64,000 nt of DNA from Acidobacteriota bacterium (GCA_021804965.1 JAJZGG010000007.1:1-64000); one strand, 5' to 3'. Numbered from the stretch's first letter, positions 27,352 to 36,755 are shown. A program made the numbers and translations. The notes: generated by a model not told the origin, from the sequence alone.

Positions 27352-27428
27352 TGGTAGGCACGATTGGATTCGAACCAACGACCTCTACCGTGTCAAGGTA
27401 GCGCTCTAACCAACTGAGCTACGCGCCT
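27352..27428 (-). tRNA. tRNA-Val (anticodon GAC)
   Basis: On the minus strand a full 77-nt cloverleaf including encoded CCA. Acceptor AGGCGCG pairs with CGTGCCT (one G-U), the anticodon stem is CTACC/GGTAG with loop TTGACAC, and the T-loop is TTCGAAT. The loop centre gives anticodon GAC. Confidence 0.93.
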
Positions 27429-27569
27429 GTTGAAACCAGTGTATCGCATTTGGCGCGGGCTGGCACGTGGGGCCGGTTGCGGGCCGGGTGCGGGTGTGTC
27501 GGGCCGTGGTCAGGATTCGGGGTGTTCGTCACAGGGAAAACAGGTTGCAATCGTGTAACATGCTGGGGT

Positions 27570-28244
27570 ATGGGAATGGGCAGTGAAGCGTCGGGGATGA
27601 GCGTGGCCGGCATGCCGACGGAGCGTCGTCTGAACCCCCTGCGCACGGCTCCCAACCTGCTGACGATGCTGCGTGTGGTGCTGACGCCACTGCTGGTGAT
27701 GGCCCTGCTGGAGCGGGAGTTTCAGGCGGCGTTTTTGCTGTTTGTGGTGGCCGCGCTGACCGATGCGATGGACGGAACGCTGGCGCGATGGCTGCAGCAG
27801 CGGACGCGGCTGGGCCAGTATCTGGACCCGATTGCCGACAAGATCCTGCTGAGTTCCCTGTTCCTGGTGCTGACGGCGATGGGCGTGCTGAAGCCGGAGA
27901 TTGCCGCGGTGGTCTTCGGGCGGGATATCGGCATGCTGTGCGTGGCAGGCATTCTTTACTGGAGCACGGACCTGCGGGATTTTCATCCCACGATGCTGGG
28001 CAAGGCCAACAGCCTGAGCCAGGTGCTGGCGCTGGGCATGGTGCTGCTGTGCCGCATGACAGGTTCGCCGGCACACGGGAGCTGGATCGGCGTGGGTGCC
28101 CGCTATGCGCTGAGCGCAACGATGCTGCTGACGGTAATCTCCGGCTTCCACTACGCGCTGGTGGTCTCACGACGGATTGGCGCGGTGACCGGAGCCAACC
28201 CGGAGGGACCGATCCCGCGCGAAGGGCAGCGGCGCGCGGCCTGA
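27570..28244 (+). CDS. pgsA: CDP-alcohol phosphatidyltransferase (phosphatidylglycerophosphate synthase-like)
   Basis: About 224 residues, membrane protein with several hydrophobic helices. The complete catalytic signature D-x2-DG-x2-AR-x8-G-x3-D-x3-D is present (DAMDGTLAR ... GQYLDPIADK, about residues 71-97). It likely condenses CDP-diacylglycerol with glycerol-3-phosphate, the first committed step to phosphatidylglycerol and cardiolipin, but the family includes other acceptors. The start is uncertain: ATG 27570, 27576 and 27597 all lack strong SDs. Confidence 0.82.
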   Translation: MGMGSEASGMSVAGMPTERRLNPLRTAPNLLTMLRVVLTPLLVMALLEREFQAAFLLFVVAALTDAMDGTLARWLQQRTRLGQYLDPIADKILLSSLFLVLTAMGVLKPEIAAVVFGRDIGMLCVAGILYWSTDLRDFHPTMLGKANSLSQVLALGMVLLCRMTGSPAHGSWIGVGARYALSATMLLTVISGFHYALVVSRRIGAVTGANPEGPIPREGQRRAA

Positions 28245-28263
28245 GCCGGAGTGTTGTACGGCT

Positions 28264-28437
28264 CTAGCTGGCTTCGTCGGAGGCGTCTTCGCTGGTGGAT
28301 TCGCTGTCTTCTTCCGCAGCGATGTCCCTCAACTCGGCGGCATCGAAGACCTCACCGCAATTCACACATTCGACAAACTCGGCGTCTTCCTCGCGGGAGA
28401 CGAAACGGACTTGCTGATGCCTGCAGGGAGCGCTCAT
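28264..28437 (-). CDS. Small acidic CxxC protein
   Basis: 57 residues. It begins MSAPCRHQQVRFVSREEDAEF and carries a knuckle ECVNCGEVFD, then a highly acidic Glu/Asp/Ser/Ala tail. The CxxC with the upstream C-x-H could form a small zinc site. It converges with the phosphatidyltransferase (20 bp apart) and is divergent from iscR. I do not recognise a named family; codon composition and a compact motif argue for a real gene. SD is weak. Confidence 0.5.
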   Translation of the reverse strand: MSAPCRHQQVRFVSREEDAEFVECVNCGEVFDAAELRDIAAEEDSESTSEDASDEAS

Positions 28438-28594
28438 AAGGGTCTTCAGCACCGGAACAAAAGGGTGTCGTTGCGCACGATTGTAAAGCCCACAAGGGAC
28501 AAGGGGAAGCGGCTTCTGCGAAAAAAAGAAAAATAGTTTTCCGGGGGATTTGCGATGCAGAAAGTTGATTCCGGATGGGAGTCCGGTGCATCTC

Positions 28595-28623
28595 TTGAAG
28601 TGCGACAAATTTAGTCCTATACT
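28595..28623 (+). promoter_or_regulatory. Promoter of the isc operon
   Basis: TTGAAG (28595-28600) and TATACT (28618-28623) with an exact 17-bp spacer, about 95 bp before the iscR start. The -10 is covered by the inverted repeat at 28613-28634. Confidence 0.7.
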
Positions 28624-28634
28624 GAATCAGGACT
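28613..28634. promoter_or_regulatory. Candidate IscR/Rrf2 operator
   Basis: Perfect inverted repeat AGTCC-N12-GGACT lying over the -10 box, extended by TT/AA flanks. Its position is right for autorepression by the downstream Rrf2 regulator, though its sequence is not the enterobacterial IscR type-1 consensus. Confidence 0.55.
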
Positions 28635-28718
28635 GAACTGGTCCGGTTTCTGCCCGGGGAATCGTCGGGATGTTGGCGGTGAATGGGCGGGAGCCGGATT
28701 GGGGAGCAGGGTGACGGC

Positions 28719-29183
28719 GTGCTGCGATTGACGAAAAAGGCGGATTACGGGTTGATGGCGCTGAAGTATCTGGCCGAGCACCCGGACTCGGTTTCCGTCA
28801 GCGCCAAGGATATTGCCGACACGTATGGGATTCCGCCGCAGCTGCTGGCCAAGGTGCTGCAGCGGCTGACGAAGGTGGGCCTGTTGCGCTCGCATGCGGG
28901 AATGAATGGCGGCTATGCGCTCTCGCGGCAGGCGCAGCAGATTTCCGCCTTTGAGGTGATTCACGCGATCGATGGACCGCTGTTCATCACCTCCTGCACG
29001 AAGGGGAGCAAGTCCTGCGACCTGGAGCCGAATTGCACGATCAAGGAGCCGCTGGCGCGGGTGAATGAGAGCATTGCCGGGGTGCTGAAGAGCATCAGCG
29101 TGTATGACCTTGTGGATGCCGATACGGCCGCAGCACGCGGTCAGGATGGTTTGGTGACGCTGCTGCACTCCCAGGCAGTGTGA
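28719..29183 (+). CDS. iscR: IscR-like Rrf2-family Fe-S regulator
   Basis: 154 residues. Winged-helix Rrf2 domain ([49 protein letters not shown]) followed by the three-cysteine cluster-binding loop [14 protein letters not shown] (about residues 87-100). That is the IscR arrangement for a [2Fe-2S] cluster. It would repress the isc operon when clusters are plentiful. GTG 28719 is chosen because the family starts (M)LRLTKK; ATG 28683 is the in-frame alternative. It is the first gene of the isc run, 77 bp before iscS. Confidence 0.9.
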   Translation: MLRLTKKADYGLMALKYLAEHPDSVSVSAKDIADTYGIPPQLLAKVLQRLTKVGLLRSHAGMNGGYALSRQAQQISAFEVIHAIDGPLFITSCTKGSKSCDLEPNCTIKEPLARVNESIAGVLKSISVYDLVDADTAAARGQDGLVTLLHSQAV

Positions 29184-29260
29184 GGCGGCGCGGACGAAGC
29201 GACAAGTTTGCGCGGAGCCGGGATGCAAGGAGCTTCGCGACAAGGATGGAGAGAACAGCG

Positions 29261-30529
29261 ATGAGTGATGGGACGATGAGCAACGGGACAATCAATCCAG
29301 TGGTGCCGGAGGGCGTGACCCTGCCGATCTACATGGACAACCATGCGACGAGTCCGATGGACCCGCGCGTGCTGGAGGCGATGCTGCCGTATTTCGGCGC
29401 GAAGTTTGGCAATGCGGCCAGCCGCAACCACTCGTTTGGCTGGGAGGCCGAGCAGGCCGTGGAGCAGGCGCGCGAGCAGATTGCGCGGCTGATTGGGGCG
29501 ACGGCCAAGGAGATCATCTTCACCTCCGGCGCGACGGAGAGCAACAATCTGGCGATCAAGGGGATTGCCGAGATGTATCGCGAGCGCGGCAATCACATCA
29601 TCACCCAGGTGACCGAGCACAAGGCGGTGCTGGACACCTGCAAGCGGCTGGAGAAGTACGGCTATCGGGTGACCTATCTGCCGGTGAAGGCCGATGGCCT
29701 GATCGATCTGGACGACCTGCGCCGGGCGATCGACGACAAGACGATTCTGGTGACGATCATGAGCGCCAACAACGAGATTGGCGTGCTGCAGCCGGTGGCC
29801 GAGATTGGCAGGATCTGCCATGAGAAGGGCGTGATCTTCCATACCGACGCCGTGCAGGCTGTGGGCAAGGTGCCGGTGGATGTGCAGGCGATGAACATCG
29901 ACGTGCTGTCCTTGACGGCGCACAAGATTTATGGCCCGAAGGGCGTGGGCGCGCTGTATGTGCGGCGCCGGAATCCGCGGGTGCAGATTGCTGCGCAGAT
30001 TGACGGCGGCGGCCACGAGCGCGGCATGCGCTCCGGCACGCTGAACGTGCCGGGAATTGTGGGCCTGGGCAAGGCCTGCGAGATTGCGATGCAGGAGATG
30101 GCGACCGAGGCCGAGCGTCTGCGGGCGATGCGCGATCATCTGCGGGCACGGATGGAGGCCGAGCTGGACTACGTAGAGGTGAATGGATCGTGGGAGCACC
30201 GGCTGCCGGGCAACCTGAACATGAGCTTCATCTACGTGGAAGGCGAGAGCCTGCTGATGGGCATCAACGATGTGGCGGTTTCCAGTGGTTCGGCCTGTAC
30301 GTCGGCGACGCTGGAACCCTCCTATGTGCTGAAGGCCCTGGGTCTGGGTGATGATGTGGCGCACAGCTCGATCCGCTTTGGGCTGGGCCGGTTCAACACG
30401 ATGGCCGAGTGCGATTATGTGGCCGACAAGGTGATTGGCATTGTGAAGAAGCTGCGTGAGCTTTCCCCGCTCTACGAGATGGTCAAGGAAGGCATTGACC
30501 TTTCGAAGATCGAGTGGGCTGCACACTGA
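29261..30529 (+). CDS. iscS: Cysteine desulfurase
   Basis: 422 residues; PLP enzyme that removes sulfur from cysteine and passes it as a persulfide to IscU. The N-terminus has [19 protein letters not shown], the middle has [14 protein letters not shown] and the PLP lysine in [16 protein letters not shown], and the mobile catalytic cysteine sits in [21 protein letters not shown], the IscS-type long loop. About 20 extra residues precede the usual start. ATG 29261 has GGAGAGAACAGCG upstream; ATG 29246 is possible. Confidence 0.95.
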   Translation: MSDGTMSNGTINPVVPEGVTLPIYMDNHATSPMDPRVLEAMLPYFGAKFGNAASRNHSFGWEAEQAVEQAREQIARLIGATAKEIIFTSGATESNNLAIKGIAEMYRERGNHIITQVTEHKAVLDTCKRLEKYGYRVTYLPVKADGLIDLDDLRRAIDDKTILVTIMSANNEIGVLQPVAEIGRICHEKGVIFHTDAVQAVGKVPVDVQAMNIDVLSLTAHKIYGPKGVGALYVRRRNPRVQIAAQIDGGGHERGMRSGTLNVPGIVGLGKACEIAMQEMATEAERLRAMRDHLRARMEAELDYVEVNGSWEHRLPGNLNMSFIYVEGESLLMGINDVAVSSGSACTSATLEPSYVLKALGLGDDVAHSSIRFGLGRFNTMAECDYVADKVIGIVKKLRELSPLYEMVKEGIDLSKIEWAAH

Positions 30530-30602
30530 GGACGACGGAATTCCGGCGCAGCACGGGCTGCGCCGACCAACAGGACAGAGACAACCGGAAGGAGCAGGAA
30601 TC

Positions 30603-31016
30603 ATGGCATACAGCGACAAGGTAGTAGACCACTACAACAATCCCCGCAACGTGGGCACGCTCGACAAAAGCACCAGCGAAGTGGGCACGGGCCTGGTGGG
30701 CGCACCGGAGTGCGGCGACGTGATGCGTCTGCAGATTCGCGTGAACCCGGAGACGCAGGTGATCGAAGAGGCAAAGTTCAAGACCTTCGGCTGCGGCTCG
30801 GCGATTGCCAGCTCCTCGCTGGCGACCGAGTGGGTGAAGGGCAAGACGGTGGCTGAGGCGCTGGAGATCAAGAACACCGACATCGTGAAGGAGCTGGCGC
30901 TGCCGCCGGTGAAGATTCACTGCTCGGTGCTGGCCGAGGATGCGATTCGCGCGGCGATCAGCGACTGGAAGAAGAAGAATGGCGTGGCCGAAACCGAGGC
31001 CGTGGCCGCGCAGTAA
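30603..31016 (+). CDS. iscU: Fe-S cluster scaffold IscU
   Basis: 137 residues. Contains the three scaffold cysteines in APECGDVM, KTFGCGSAIASSS and VKIHCSVLAEDAI, plus the HscA-recognition LPPVK just before the third. It assembles clusters from IscS sulfur and hands them over with HscA/HscB help. It has a good SD (AAGGAG) and lies 73 bp after iscS. Confidence 0.95.
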   Translation: MAYSDKVVDHYNNPRNVGTLDKSTSEVGTGLVGAPECGDVMRLQIRVNPETQVIEEAKFKTFGCGSAIASSSLATEWVKGKTVAEALEIKNTDIVKELALPPVKIHCSVLAEDAIRAAISDWKKKNGVAETEAVAAQ

Positions 31017-31052
31017 GGTGGGCTGGCGCAGGCCGTACGGGGTGAAGACGCG

Positions 31053-31442
31053 ATGGAACAGATGGTACAGATCGGAGCTTCTGCCGCAGTGGCCGAAGTG
31101 CCGCAGGCGGGCAAGGGCATAGCCGTGACGCCGCGGGCCGTGGAACGGATTCGCTCGGCCATGGCCAAGGAAGGCATTTCGCCGACCGAGGGCGGACTGC
31201 GGCTGGGCGTGTTGGGCGGAGGATGTTCGGGGCTTTCCTACAGCATCCGCTTCGATACGCAGCCACGGGAGCGGGATCGGATTTATGAGTTCGATGGCGT
31301 GCGCATCTTTGTGGACCCGAAGAGCTTTCTGTATCTGCATGGGATGACGCTCGATTATGAGCAGACGCTGATGCGCCAGGGCTTCAACTTCATCAACCCG
31401 AACTCGACACGATCCTGCGGTTGCGGCTCGTCGTTCTCCTGA
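31053..31442 (+). CDS. iscA: A-type Fe-S carrier IscA
   Basis: 129 residues. The HesB/IscA fold is shown by VTPRAVERIRSAM, GLRLGVLGGGCSGLSY with the first conserved cysteine, and the C-terminal CGCGSSF pair. It carries iron or clusters to target proteins. About 20 extra N-terminal residues precede the domain. It follows iscU by 36 bp. Confidence 0.93.
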   Translation: MEQMVQIGASAAVAEVPQAGKGIAVTPRAVERIRSAMAKEGISPTEGGLRLGVLGGGCSGLSYSIRFDTQPRERDRIYEFDGVRIFVDPKSFLYLHGMTLDYEQTLMRQGFNFINPNSTRSCGCGSSFS

Positions 31443-31632
31443 GCAGCCACGCGCAGTCATCGCGCGGACAGCGCGCAGGTGAGGCGGGCCATGCGCTGCG
31501 CCGGAGCCCGGTCCGGATCCTGGTACGGGGCATCCGGTGCTGGGTGATGCACACGGCGACAGACTGGCCCGTCCATGGGATCGGTCCTCTGCGGACGGGC
31601 GTGGTCAACCGGATCCAAAACACGAGGAATGC

Positions 31633-32301
31633 ATGGCAGATTGCGCACAGTGTGGGGTTGCGTTGCAGGGTTCGCCGCTGATCTGTGGCGGCTGCGGAGC
31701 GGTGCAGCCGGTGGCGGCGACGGACTACTTTGCGGTCTTGGGGCTGGAGCGCAGGCTGGGGCTGGATGGGGCTGCGGTGGAGCGGGAGTTTCATCGGCTG
31801 AGCCGCAGGCTGCATCCGGATCGCTTTGCGCGCGCCTCCGAAGCGGAAAAGCAGAATTCCCTGGCAGCGACGGCGTTGCTGAACGATGCCTGGCGGACGC
31901 TGCGTGATCCGGTGGAGCGGGTGGAATATCTGCTGAAGCTGGAAGGCTACGCGGTGGGTGAGGAGCATGCCGGCAAGGGGAAATCGGCCGAGCGACAGCC
32001 ACCACCGGATCTGCTGGAAGAGGTGTTTGAACTGAACATGCAGCTGGAGGAGTTGCGCATGAGCCAGCGCATGGGCGAGACGGCGGACGCGGAGGTGGTT
32101 GCCGACCTGGCGGCTGCCGAGAAGCGGTTTGCGGCGATGCTGAACGATGTGGATGCGGCGCTCGTGGCCGAAGGCGCACGGTGGGATGGCGGACAGGGCC
32201 GGGCCGAGGCGGCTGCGCGGATGATCGAGCTGCTGGACAGACGGCGCTATGTGCGGAACCTGGTGCGCGATGTGCGCCAGTCGTTGACGGTTACAGCCTA
32301 G
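31633..32301 (+). CDS. hscB: Co-chaperone HscB with N-terminal zinc ribbon
   Basis: 222 residues. An N-terminal pair of CxxC knuckles (CAQCG and CGGCG, residues 4-22) precedes a J domain ([13 protein letters not shown]... [10 protein letters not shown] with the HPD motif, about residues 31-100). A C-terminal three-helix IscU-binding region follows ([17 protein letters not shown]). HscB stimulates the ATPase of HscA and brings IscU. The tetracysteine N-terminus resembles mitochondrial HSCB rather than the E. coli protein. ATG 31633 has GAGG 6 nt upstream. Confidence 0.92.
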   Translation: MADCAQCGVALQGSPLICGGCGAVQPVAATDYFAVLGLERRLGLDGAAVEREFHRLSRRLHPDRFARASEAEKQNSLAATALLNDAWRTLRDPVERVEYLLKLEGYAVGEEHAGKGKSAERQPPPDLLEEVFELNMQLEELRMSQRMGETADAEVVADLAAAEKRFAAMLNDVDAALVAEGARWDGGQGRAEAAARMIELLDRRRYVRNLVRDVRQSLTVTA

Positions 32302-32317
32302 GGTTTGCAGGAGAGTC

Positions 32318-34318
32318 ATGGAATACATTGTTGGGATTGATCTGGGAACGACGAACTCGCTGGTGGCTTATATGCAGGGCGATGAGCCGGTGGTGATTCC
32401 CGGAGTGGATGGGTCGAATCTGGTGCCGTCGATTGTGACGCTGGACCCGCTGCCGACCGGTGGCGAAGAGGCACCACGGCCCACGGTGACGGTGGGAAAT
32501 TCGGCGCGGCGGGCACTGATTGCCACGCCGGAGCGCGCGATCTATTCCGTGAAGCGGCTGATGGGCCGCGGCGTGGAAGACATTGCCGAGGAGCTGAAGC
32601 TGTTTCCGTTTCGCCTGGCAGCCGACGTGCAGCCGGGCGAGGTGCTGCGGATTCAGCTGGGCGAGATGAGCTTTACGCCGAGCGAGATTTCGGCCTATAT
32701 TCTGCGCCAGCTGAAGCGGAATGCGGAGCGCTTTCTGGGTGCGCCGGTGAAGAAGGCTGTGATCACGGTGCCGGCGTATTTCAACGATGCGCAGCGGCAG
32801 GCGACGCGCGATGCCGGGCGCATGGCGGGGCTGGACGTACTGCGGCTGGTGAATGAGCCGACGGCGGCGGCGCTGGCGTATGGGCTGGATCGCGGCGGGG
32901 AAAGTGCGGCGCGGACGGTGGCGGTCTACGACCTGGGCGGCGGAACCTTTGACGTCTCGATTCTGAAGCTGAATGACGGCATCTTTGAAGTGGTGGCGAC
33001 CAACGGCGACACGCACCTGGGCGGGGATGATATCGACAACCTGCTGCTGGTGGTGGCGCTGGACGAGATTCGCGCCGAGCATGGGGTCGATCTGCGGCAG
33101 CAGCCGGATGCGATTCAGGCGCTGCGCAAAGCGGTGATTGAAGCTAAAATTGCGCTTTCGACGGAGCCGGTGGCAAAGCTGGACATTGAGCTGCCGGGCG
33201 GCGACCGCTACCAGCGCGAGATTCCGCGCGAGGTTTATGAGCAGCTGATTGCGCCGGTGCTGGGGCGGACGGCGGGACCGTGCAGGCAGGCGCTGGCCGA
33301 TGCCGGGATGGCTCCCGAAGAGATTGACGAAGTGGTGCTGGTGGGCGGCTCGACGCGGATTCCGGCTGTGCGCGCGCTGGTGGACGAGATCTTCCATCTG
33401 AGCGCACGCGGACGCAAGCCGCATACGGAGCTGAATCCGGACGAGGTGGTGGCGATGGGTGCGGCGGTGCAGGCCAGCATTCTGGAGGGCAGCTCGGCGG
33501 CGACCGACCAGCTGCTGCTGCTGGACGTGACCCCGCTTTCGCTGGGGATTGAGGCGCTGGGCGGCGTGGTGGCGCGGGTGCTGCAGCGCAACTCGACGAT
33601 TCCCGCCTCAGCGACCGAGCACTTTACCACCGGCGTGGATGGACAGACGAATGTCGCGATCCATGTGGTGCAGGGCGAGCGCGAACTGGCCAAGGACTGC
33701 CGTTCGCTGGCGCGTTTTGACCTGAAGGGGATTCCGCCGATGCCGGCCGGACTGCCGCGCATTGAGGTTCGCTTCCTGATCGATGCCAACGGGATTCTGC
33801 AGGTCTCCGCGCGCGAGCAGCGCTCGGGAACCGAGGCGCAGATTGAGGTGAAGCCGACCTATGGGCTGACCGACGATCAGGTGGAGGCGATGATTCTGGA
33901 CTCGTTTGATAACGCGGAGTCGGACTTTGCCGAGCGGCAGCTGATTGAGGCCAGGCTGGAGGCGGATACGATTCTGGGCGCGGTGGCACGGGCGCCGGAG
34001 AATGCGGCCTGGGCACGGCTGAGCGCGGACGAGCATGCGGCCGTCTTTGCCGCACGCGATCATCTGATTGCCGTGCATCCGGGCAGCGACCTGAAGGCGA
34101 TTCGCGAGGCGACAACGGCGCTGGATGCGGCCACGCGGCGCTTTGCCGAGCTGATGATGGACGATGCGGTTTCGCAGGCGATGCGCGGCAAGACGATGGA
34201 GTCTGCCGACCAGACGCTGAATGCAGGACAGGCCGAGATTCATGCCCCCCACCCCTTTGCCCCGGCGCAGATGGAAGAAGCAGCCGTCGCACAGACAACC
34301 GGAGAAAGCCATGACTGA
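32318..34318 (+). CDS. hscA: Hsp70-type chaperone HscA
   Basis: 666 residues. Hsp70 ATPase motifs [23 protein letters not shown] and [14 protein letters not shown] are present, followed by a substrate-binding domain with [29 protein letters not shown]. Its position between hscB and fdx identifies it as the dedicated IscU chaperone rather than DnaK, whose own tail is at the window start. SD GCAGGAGAG; 16 bp after hscB. It overlaps fdx by 8 bp. Confidence 0.93.
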   Translation: MEYIVGIDLGTTNSLVAYMQGDEPVVIPGVDGSNLVPSIVTLDPLPTGGEEAPRPTVTVGNSARRALIATPERAIYSVKRLMGRGVEDIAEELKLFPFRLAADVQPGEVLRIQLGEMSFTPSEISAYILRQLKRNAERFLGAPVKKAVITVPAYFNDAQRQATRDAGRMAGLDVLRLVNEPTAAALAYGLDRGGESAARTVAVYDLGGGTFDVSILKLNDGIFEVVATNGDTHLGGDDIDNLLLVVALDEIRAEHGVDLRQQPDAIQALRKAVIEAKIALSTEPVAKLDIELPGGDRYQREIPREVYEQLIAPVLGRTAGPCRQALADAGMAPEEIDEVVLVGGSTRIPAVRALVDEIFHLSARGRKPHTELNPDEVVAMGAAVQASILEGSSAATDQLLLLDVTPLSLGIEALGGVVARVLQRNSTIPASATEHFTTGVDGQTNVAIHVVQGERELAKDCRSLARFDLKGIPPMPAGLPRIEVRFLIDANGILQVSAREQRSGTEAQIEVKPTYGLTDDQVEAMILDSFDNAESDFAERQLIEARLEADTILGAVARAPENAAWARLSADEHAAVFAARDHLIAVHPGSDLKAIREATTALDAATRRFAELMMDDAVSQAMRGKTMESADQTLNAGQAEIHAPHPFAPAQMEEAAVAQTTGESHD

Positions 34319-34733
34319 AGCAAGCAACGAGAAAAAGCCGATCCCTGCCGACAAGCTGGTGCGCGTAACCTTTGAGCCGGAGGGCCGCACGGTGGAGTTT
34401 GAGTTTGGCACGCTGCCCTATGACCACCACGGCAAACCGATGTCGTTTCTGGACGTGGCGGAGAACTTTGATGTGTTTCTGGACCATGCCTGCGGCGGCT
34501 CCTGCGCCTGCACCACCTGCCATGTGTGGGTGAAGCAGGGCGAGGCGGGCATCAGCGAGGCCGACGACGATGAGCTGGACCGGCTGGACATGGCCGCAGA
34601 CCAGCAGCTGAACAGCCGGCTGGGTTGCCAGGCCGTGATTACGCAGCCGGGCAGCTATGTGGTGGAGATTCCGCGCTGGAACCGGAATTACGTCTCCGAA
34701 GGCAAGCCGCTGACGCTGGCGGAAAACAAGTGA
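34311..34733 (+). CDS. fdx: [2Fe-2S] ferredoxin of the Isc system
   Basis: 140 residues. Adrenodoxin-type cluster ligands are in [15 protein letters not shown] and a later RLGCQAVI, matching C-x5-C-x2-C...C. The preceding [16 protein letters not shown] is typical. It supplies electrons for cluster assembly on IscU. It starts within the end of hscA (8-bp overlap, GGAGAAAGCC before ATG), so it is translationally coupled. Confidence 0.93.
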   Translation: MTEASNEKKPIPADKLVRVTFEPEGRTVEFEFGTLPYDHHGKPMSFLDVAENFDVFLDHACGGSCACTTCHVWVKQGEAGISEADDDELDRLDMAADQQLNSRLGCQAVITQPGSYVVEIPRWNRNYVSEGKPLTLAENK

Positions 34734-34743
34734 GGGAATGGCG

Positions 34744-34956
34744 ATGCCGCGTGAAATCGACTGGACCGATGCCGAGGAGATCGGCATTCAGCTGTTTGAG
34801 AAATATCCCGACCTGGACCCGCTGACGGTGCGGTTCACGGACCTGCACCGCTACGTGGTGGAGCTGCCGGGGTTCTCCGACGACCCGAACAAGTCCAACG
34901 AGGCCCGGCTGGAGGCGATCCAGATGGCCTGGTATGAGGAATATCAGGACGCCTGA
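34744..34956 (+). CDS. iscX: IscX, Fe-S assembly regulator
   Basis: 70 residues, the standard length. IDWTDAEEIGIQL, YPDLDPLTVRFTDLHRYV and SNEARLEAIQMAWYEE match IscX, an acidic protein that binds IscS and modulates desulfurase activity. ATG 34744 is favoured because GAGGGA then lies 6 nt upstream; ATG 34738 abuts the SD. It closes the isc operon. Confidence 0.93.
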   Translation: MPREIDWTDAEEIGIQLFEKYPDLDPLTVRFTDLHRYVVELPGFSDDPNKSNEARLEAIQMAWYEEYQDA

Positions 34957-34983
34957 GGGGATGCGTGGCCGGGCGCCGGAACG

Positions 34984-35556
34984 CTAGTCGCGGTAGCGAT
35001 GCGGCCGACGGCGGTCGGTCCAGCCGAAGGCGTTGCGGCGCAGCTCGATGGTGGGGTTGCCGTCGGGCAGCAGATAGACCTCGGCGATGTCGAAGCGGGT
35101 CTTCTGCGGACGCAGCGCTGACGGGATCGATCGGAGATAGAGCCGGGCCATGTGGCGCAGCATGCGGCGCTTGCCGGCGTGGACCGAGAGCAGTGCGGGA
35201 ATCCAGCCGCGGCTGGAACGGGTTTTGACCTCGATAAAGCTGAGCGTGCTGCCCTCCATGGCCACCAGGTCCAGGTCGCCATGCTCGTGGGGACTGCGCC
35301 AGCGGCGCGCTAGCACCTTCCATCCCCTGCCCTGCAGATGCCAGTAGACGAGATCCTCGCCGCGCTGGCCAAGCACGAGGTGGGCGGGGCTGCGCCGGGC
35401 CCCCGGCAACCGCCGGTTGACGGCAGCCAGCACCGAACCCAGAGCCTGCACCATCCCGGCCCAGAGCCGCGCTGCAAGGCGGCTGGAGGCGGATGCCGGC
35501 TGCGGCCGGTGCCAGGCGTGCAGCAACTTCTGGCGCTGGCCGTGGCGGGGCCTCAT
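34984..35556 (-). CDS. yraN: UPF0102/YraN-family endonuclease-like protein
   Basis: About 190 residues. The C-terminal 120 residues carry the YraN core: LGQRGEDLVYWHLQGRGW, then EHGDLDLVAMEGSTLSFIEVKTR, which has the PD-(D/E)xK nuclease-like E...D...ExK pattern. Family function is unclear, with a suspected role in DNA processing. The first 65 or so residues are a basic, Ala/Arg-rich extension not seen in the usual 120-residue proteins. ATG 35556 has AGGTGG 8 nt upstream; ATG 35637 is possible. It converges with iscX. Confidence 0.78.
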   Translation of the reverse strand: MRPRHGQRQKLLHAWHRPQPASASSRLAARLWAGMVQALGSVLAAVNRRLPGARRSPAHLVLGQRGEDLVYWHLQGRGWKVLARRWRSPHEHGDLDLVAMEGSTLSFIEVKTRSSRGWIPALLSVHAGKRRMLRHMARLYLRSIPSALRPQKTRFDIAEVYLLPDGNPTIELRRNAFGWTDRRRPHRYRD

Positions 35557-35826
35557 TGGCTGCCACCTGCCACCCGCAGCAGGGTAGGCAGCGCGAGGCA
35601 GCGGGTGGGTGGAGTGGGCATGATGGGATGGTTCCATAGTCGGCGGCGGCTGGCAATCCCCCCGGCTGGAGGGTGCTGCGCTGCCGGGGAGTCCAGCCCG
35701 GTCCAAGAGTGTGGCCGGTCCAGGAGCTCTGCAAGGCGTGGTACGCAGGAGGGCCAGAGCTTTGACAGTCCAGAGGCAAGTTGTTAGCCTAGAGTTGAGC
35801 GCGTCTGCGCTTGCCTGCCTCACTGC

Positions 35827-35904
35827 GTCCCCGTCGTCTAGCCCGGCCCAGGACACCGCCCTTTCACGGCGATAACACGGGTTCAAATCCCGTCGGGGAC
35901 GCCA
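35827..35904 (+). tRNA. tRNA-Glu (anticodon TTC)
   Basis: 78 nt including encoded CCA. Acceptor GTCCCCG pairs with CGGGGAC, D-arm TCTAGCCCGGCCCAGGA is typical of tRNA-Glu, anticodon loop CTTTCAC gives TTC, and the T-loop is TTCAAAT. The outermost anticodon-stem pair is C-A. Its 3' end faces a small region of different base composition. Confidence 0.93.
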
Positions 35905-36109
35905 AGAAGACAACAGAAAATAAATAACTTAGCAAAACAGGCCAAAACCCATACTTAAAATCTACTTAAACTAGCGTTGTCTGTCAGCATTCCCGCGTTT
36001 AAGCCCCGCGAGCCTGTTTAAGTTCGCCGCTGCGCTCCAGCCCCGGCAGATTCGCTGGGCATAACGCAGCTTCCATGTTAACGTCACGGCAAAAGGGGGT
36101 AAGACAGAC
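35905..36109. other. AT-rich segment after tRNA-Glu, no gene seen
   Basis: About 200 bp starting with an A-rich stretch (AAGAAGACAACAG, AAATAAATAAC). Composition differs from the flanking genes. It may be the edge of an integrated element; I found no integrase and no repeat of the tRNA end. Confidence 0.35.
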
Positions 36110-36343
36110 ATGAAAAGGCGAGTACGCAAGCCGCCGTGTGATGGATGCAGCGAAGTCCATTCAAGGGATGCCATCATTGAAACGGGACTAGAGGCAACAG
36201 GGATCTGTAACGTATGCAAAGAGGATGTGCTATTCGATTCTCTTGGCAACGGCAAGTACCGGCCTCAATACCATCTGCCGAAGAAGCCGCGCCGCGCAAC
36301 TCAACTTCCGGGCCAGCGACGAATGTATAGGCGCTCACGGTAG
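36110..36343 (+). CDS. Small basic protein with two CxxC knuckles
   Basis: 77 residues. CDGCSE (about 10-15) and CNVCKE (about 33-38) could together bind one zinc; the C-terminus is Arg/Lys/Pro-rich. AGGGGG lies about 11 nt before ATG. Short zinc-ribbon proteins like this are common in mobile elements, but I recognise no named family. Located between tRNA-Glu and a toxin-antitoxin pair. Confidence 0.45.
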   Translation: MKRRVRKPPCDGCSEVHSRDAIIETGLEATGICNVCKEDVLFDSLGNGKYRPQYHLPKKPRRATQLPGQRRMYRRSR

Positions 36344-36435
36344 GCATCACAAACACGGATTGCCGGTACGCCGTTGCCACTGCTCAAAGGCTCTATTCAA
36401 GGTGTCTATTCACGGCTAAAAGAAATGGCTTAAAC

Positions 36436-36455
36436 TGTAGCTTGCGGGCTACAAT
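36436..36455 (+). promoter_or_regulatory. Operator/promoter of the toxin-antitoxin pair
   Basis: Perfect inverted repeat TGTAGC-N6-GCTACA (36436-36453) overlaps a -10-like TACAAT (36450-36455); TGGCTT 18 bp before it may be the -35. The expected transcription start is at or within a base or two of the toxin GTG at 36462. The antitoxin HTH is the natural candidate to bind here. Confidence 0.6.
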
Positions 36456-36461
36456 TGGGCT

Positions 36462-36755
36462 GTGATTGAGATTCGGGAGACTGAGACGTTCTCAGGCTGG
36501 CTGCGGGCGCTTCGGGACTCCCAGGCAAGAGCGAGGATTGCTGCGCGGATGCGGCGTCTGGCATTCGGCAATCCAGGAGACGTGAAACCTGTAGGGGAAG
36601 GTGTCAGCGAGTTGCGAATTCACTACGGGCCGGGATACCAGGTGTATTACATCCAACGTGGTGCGGTATTGATTCTCCTACTTTGCGGTGGAGACAAGAA
36701 CACCCAATCAAGGGATATTGAAACAGCCAAGCGGCTGGCAAAGGAGACGGAATGA
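36462..36755 (+). CDS. HigB/RelE-superfamily toxin (phage Gp49-like)
   Basis: 97 residues. The pattern FSGWLRALRDSQARARIAARMRRLAFGNPGDVKPVGEGVSELRI followed by YGPGYQVYY and LLLCGGDKNTQSRDIETAKRLA is that of TIGR02683-type addiction-module killer proteins (PF05973), ribosome-dependent mRNA interferases of the RelE superfamily. It starts with GTG directly at the predicted transcription start and has no SD, so a leaderless message is likely. The stop overlaps the antitoxin ATG (ATGA). Confidence 0.88.
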   Translation: MIEIRETETFSGWLRALRDSQARARIAARMRRLAFGNPGDVKPVGEGVSELRIHYGPGYQVYYIQRGAVLILLLCGGDKNTQSRDIETAKRLAKETE

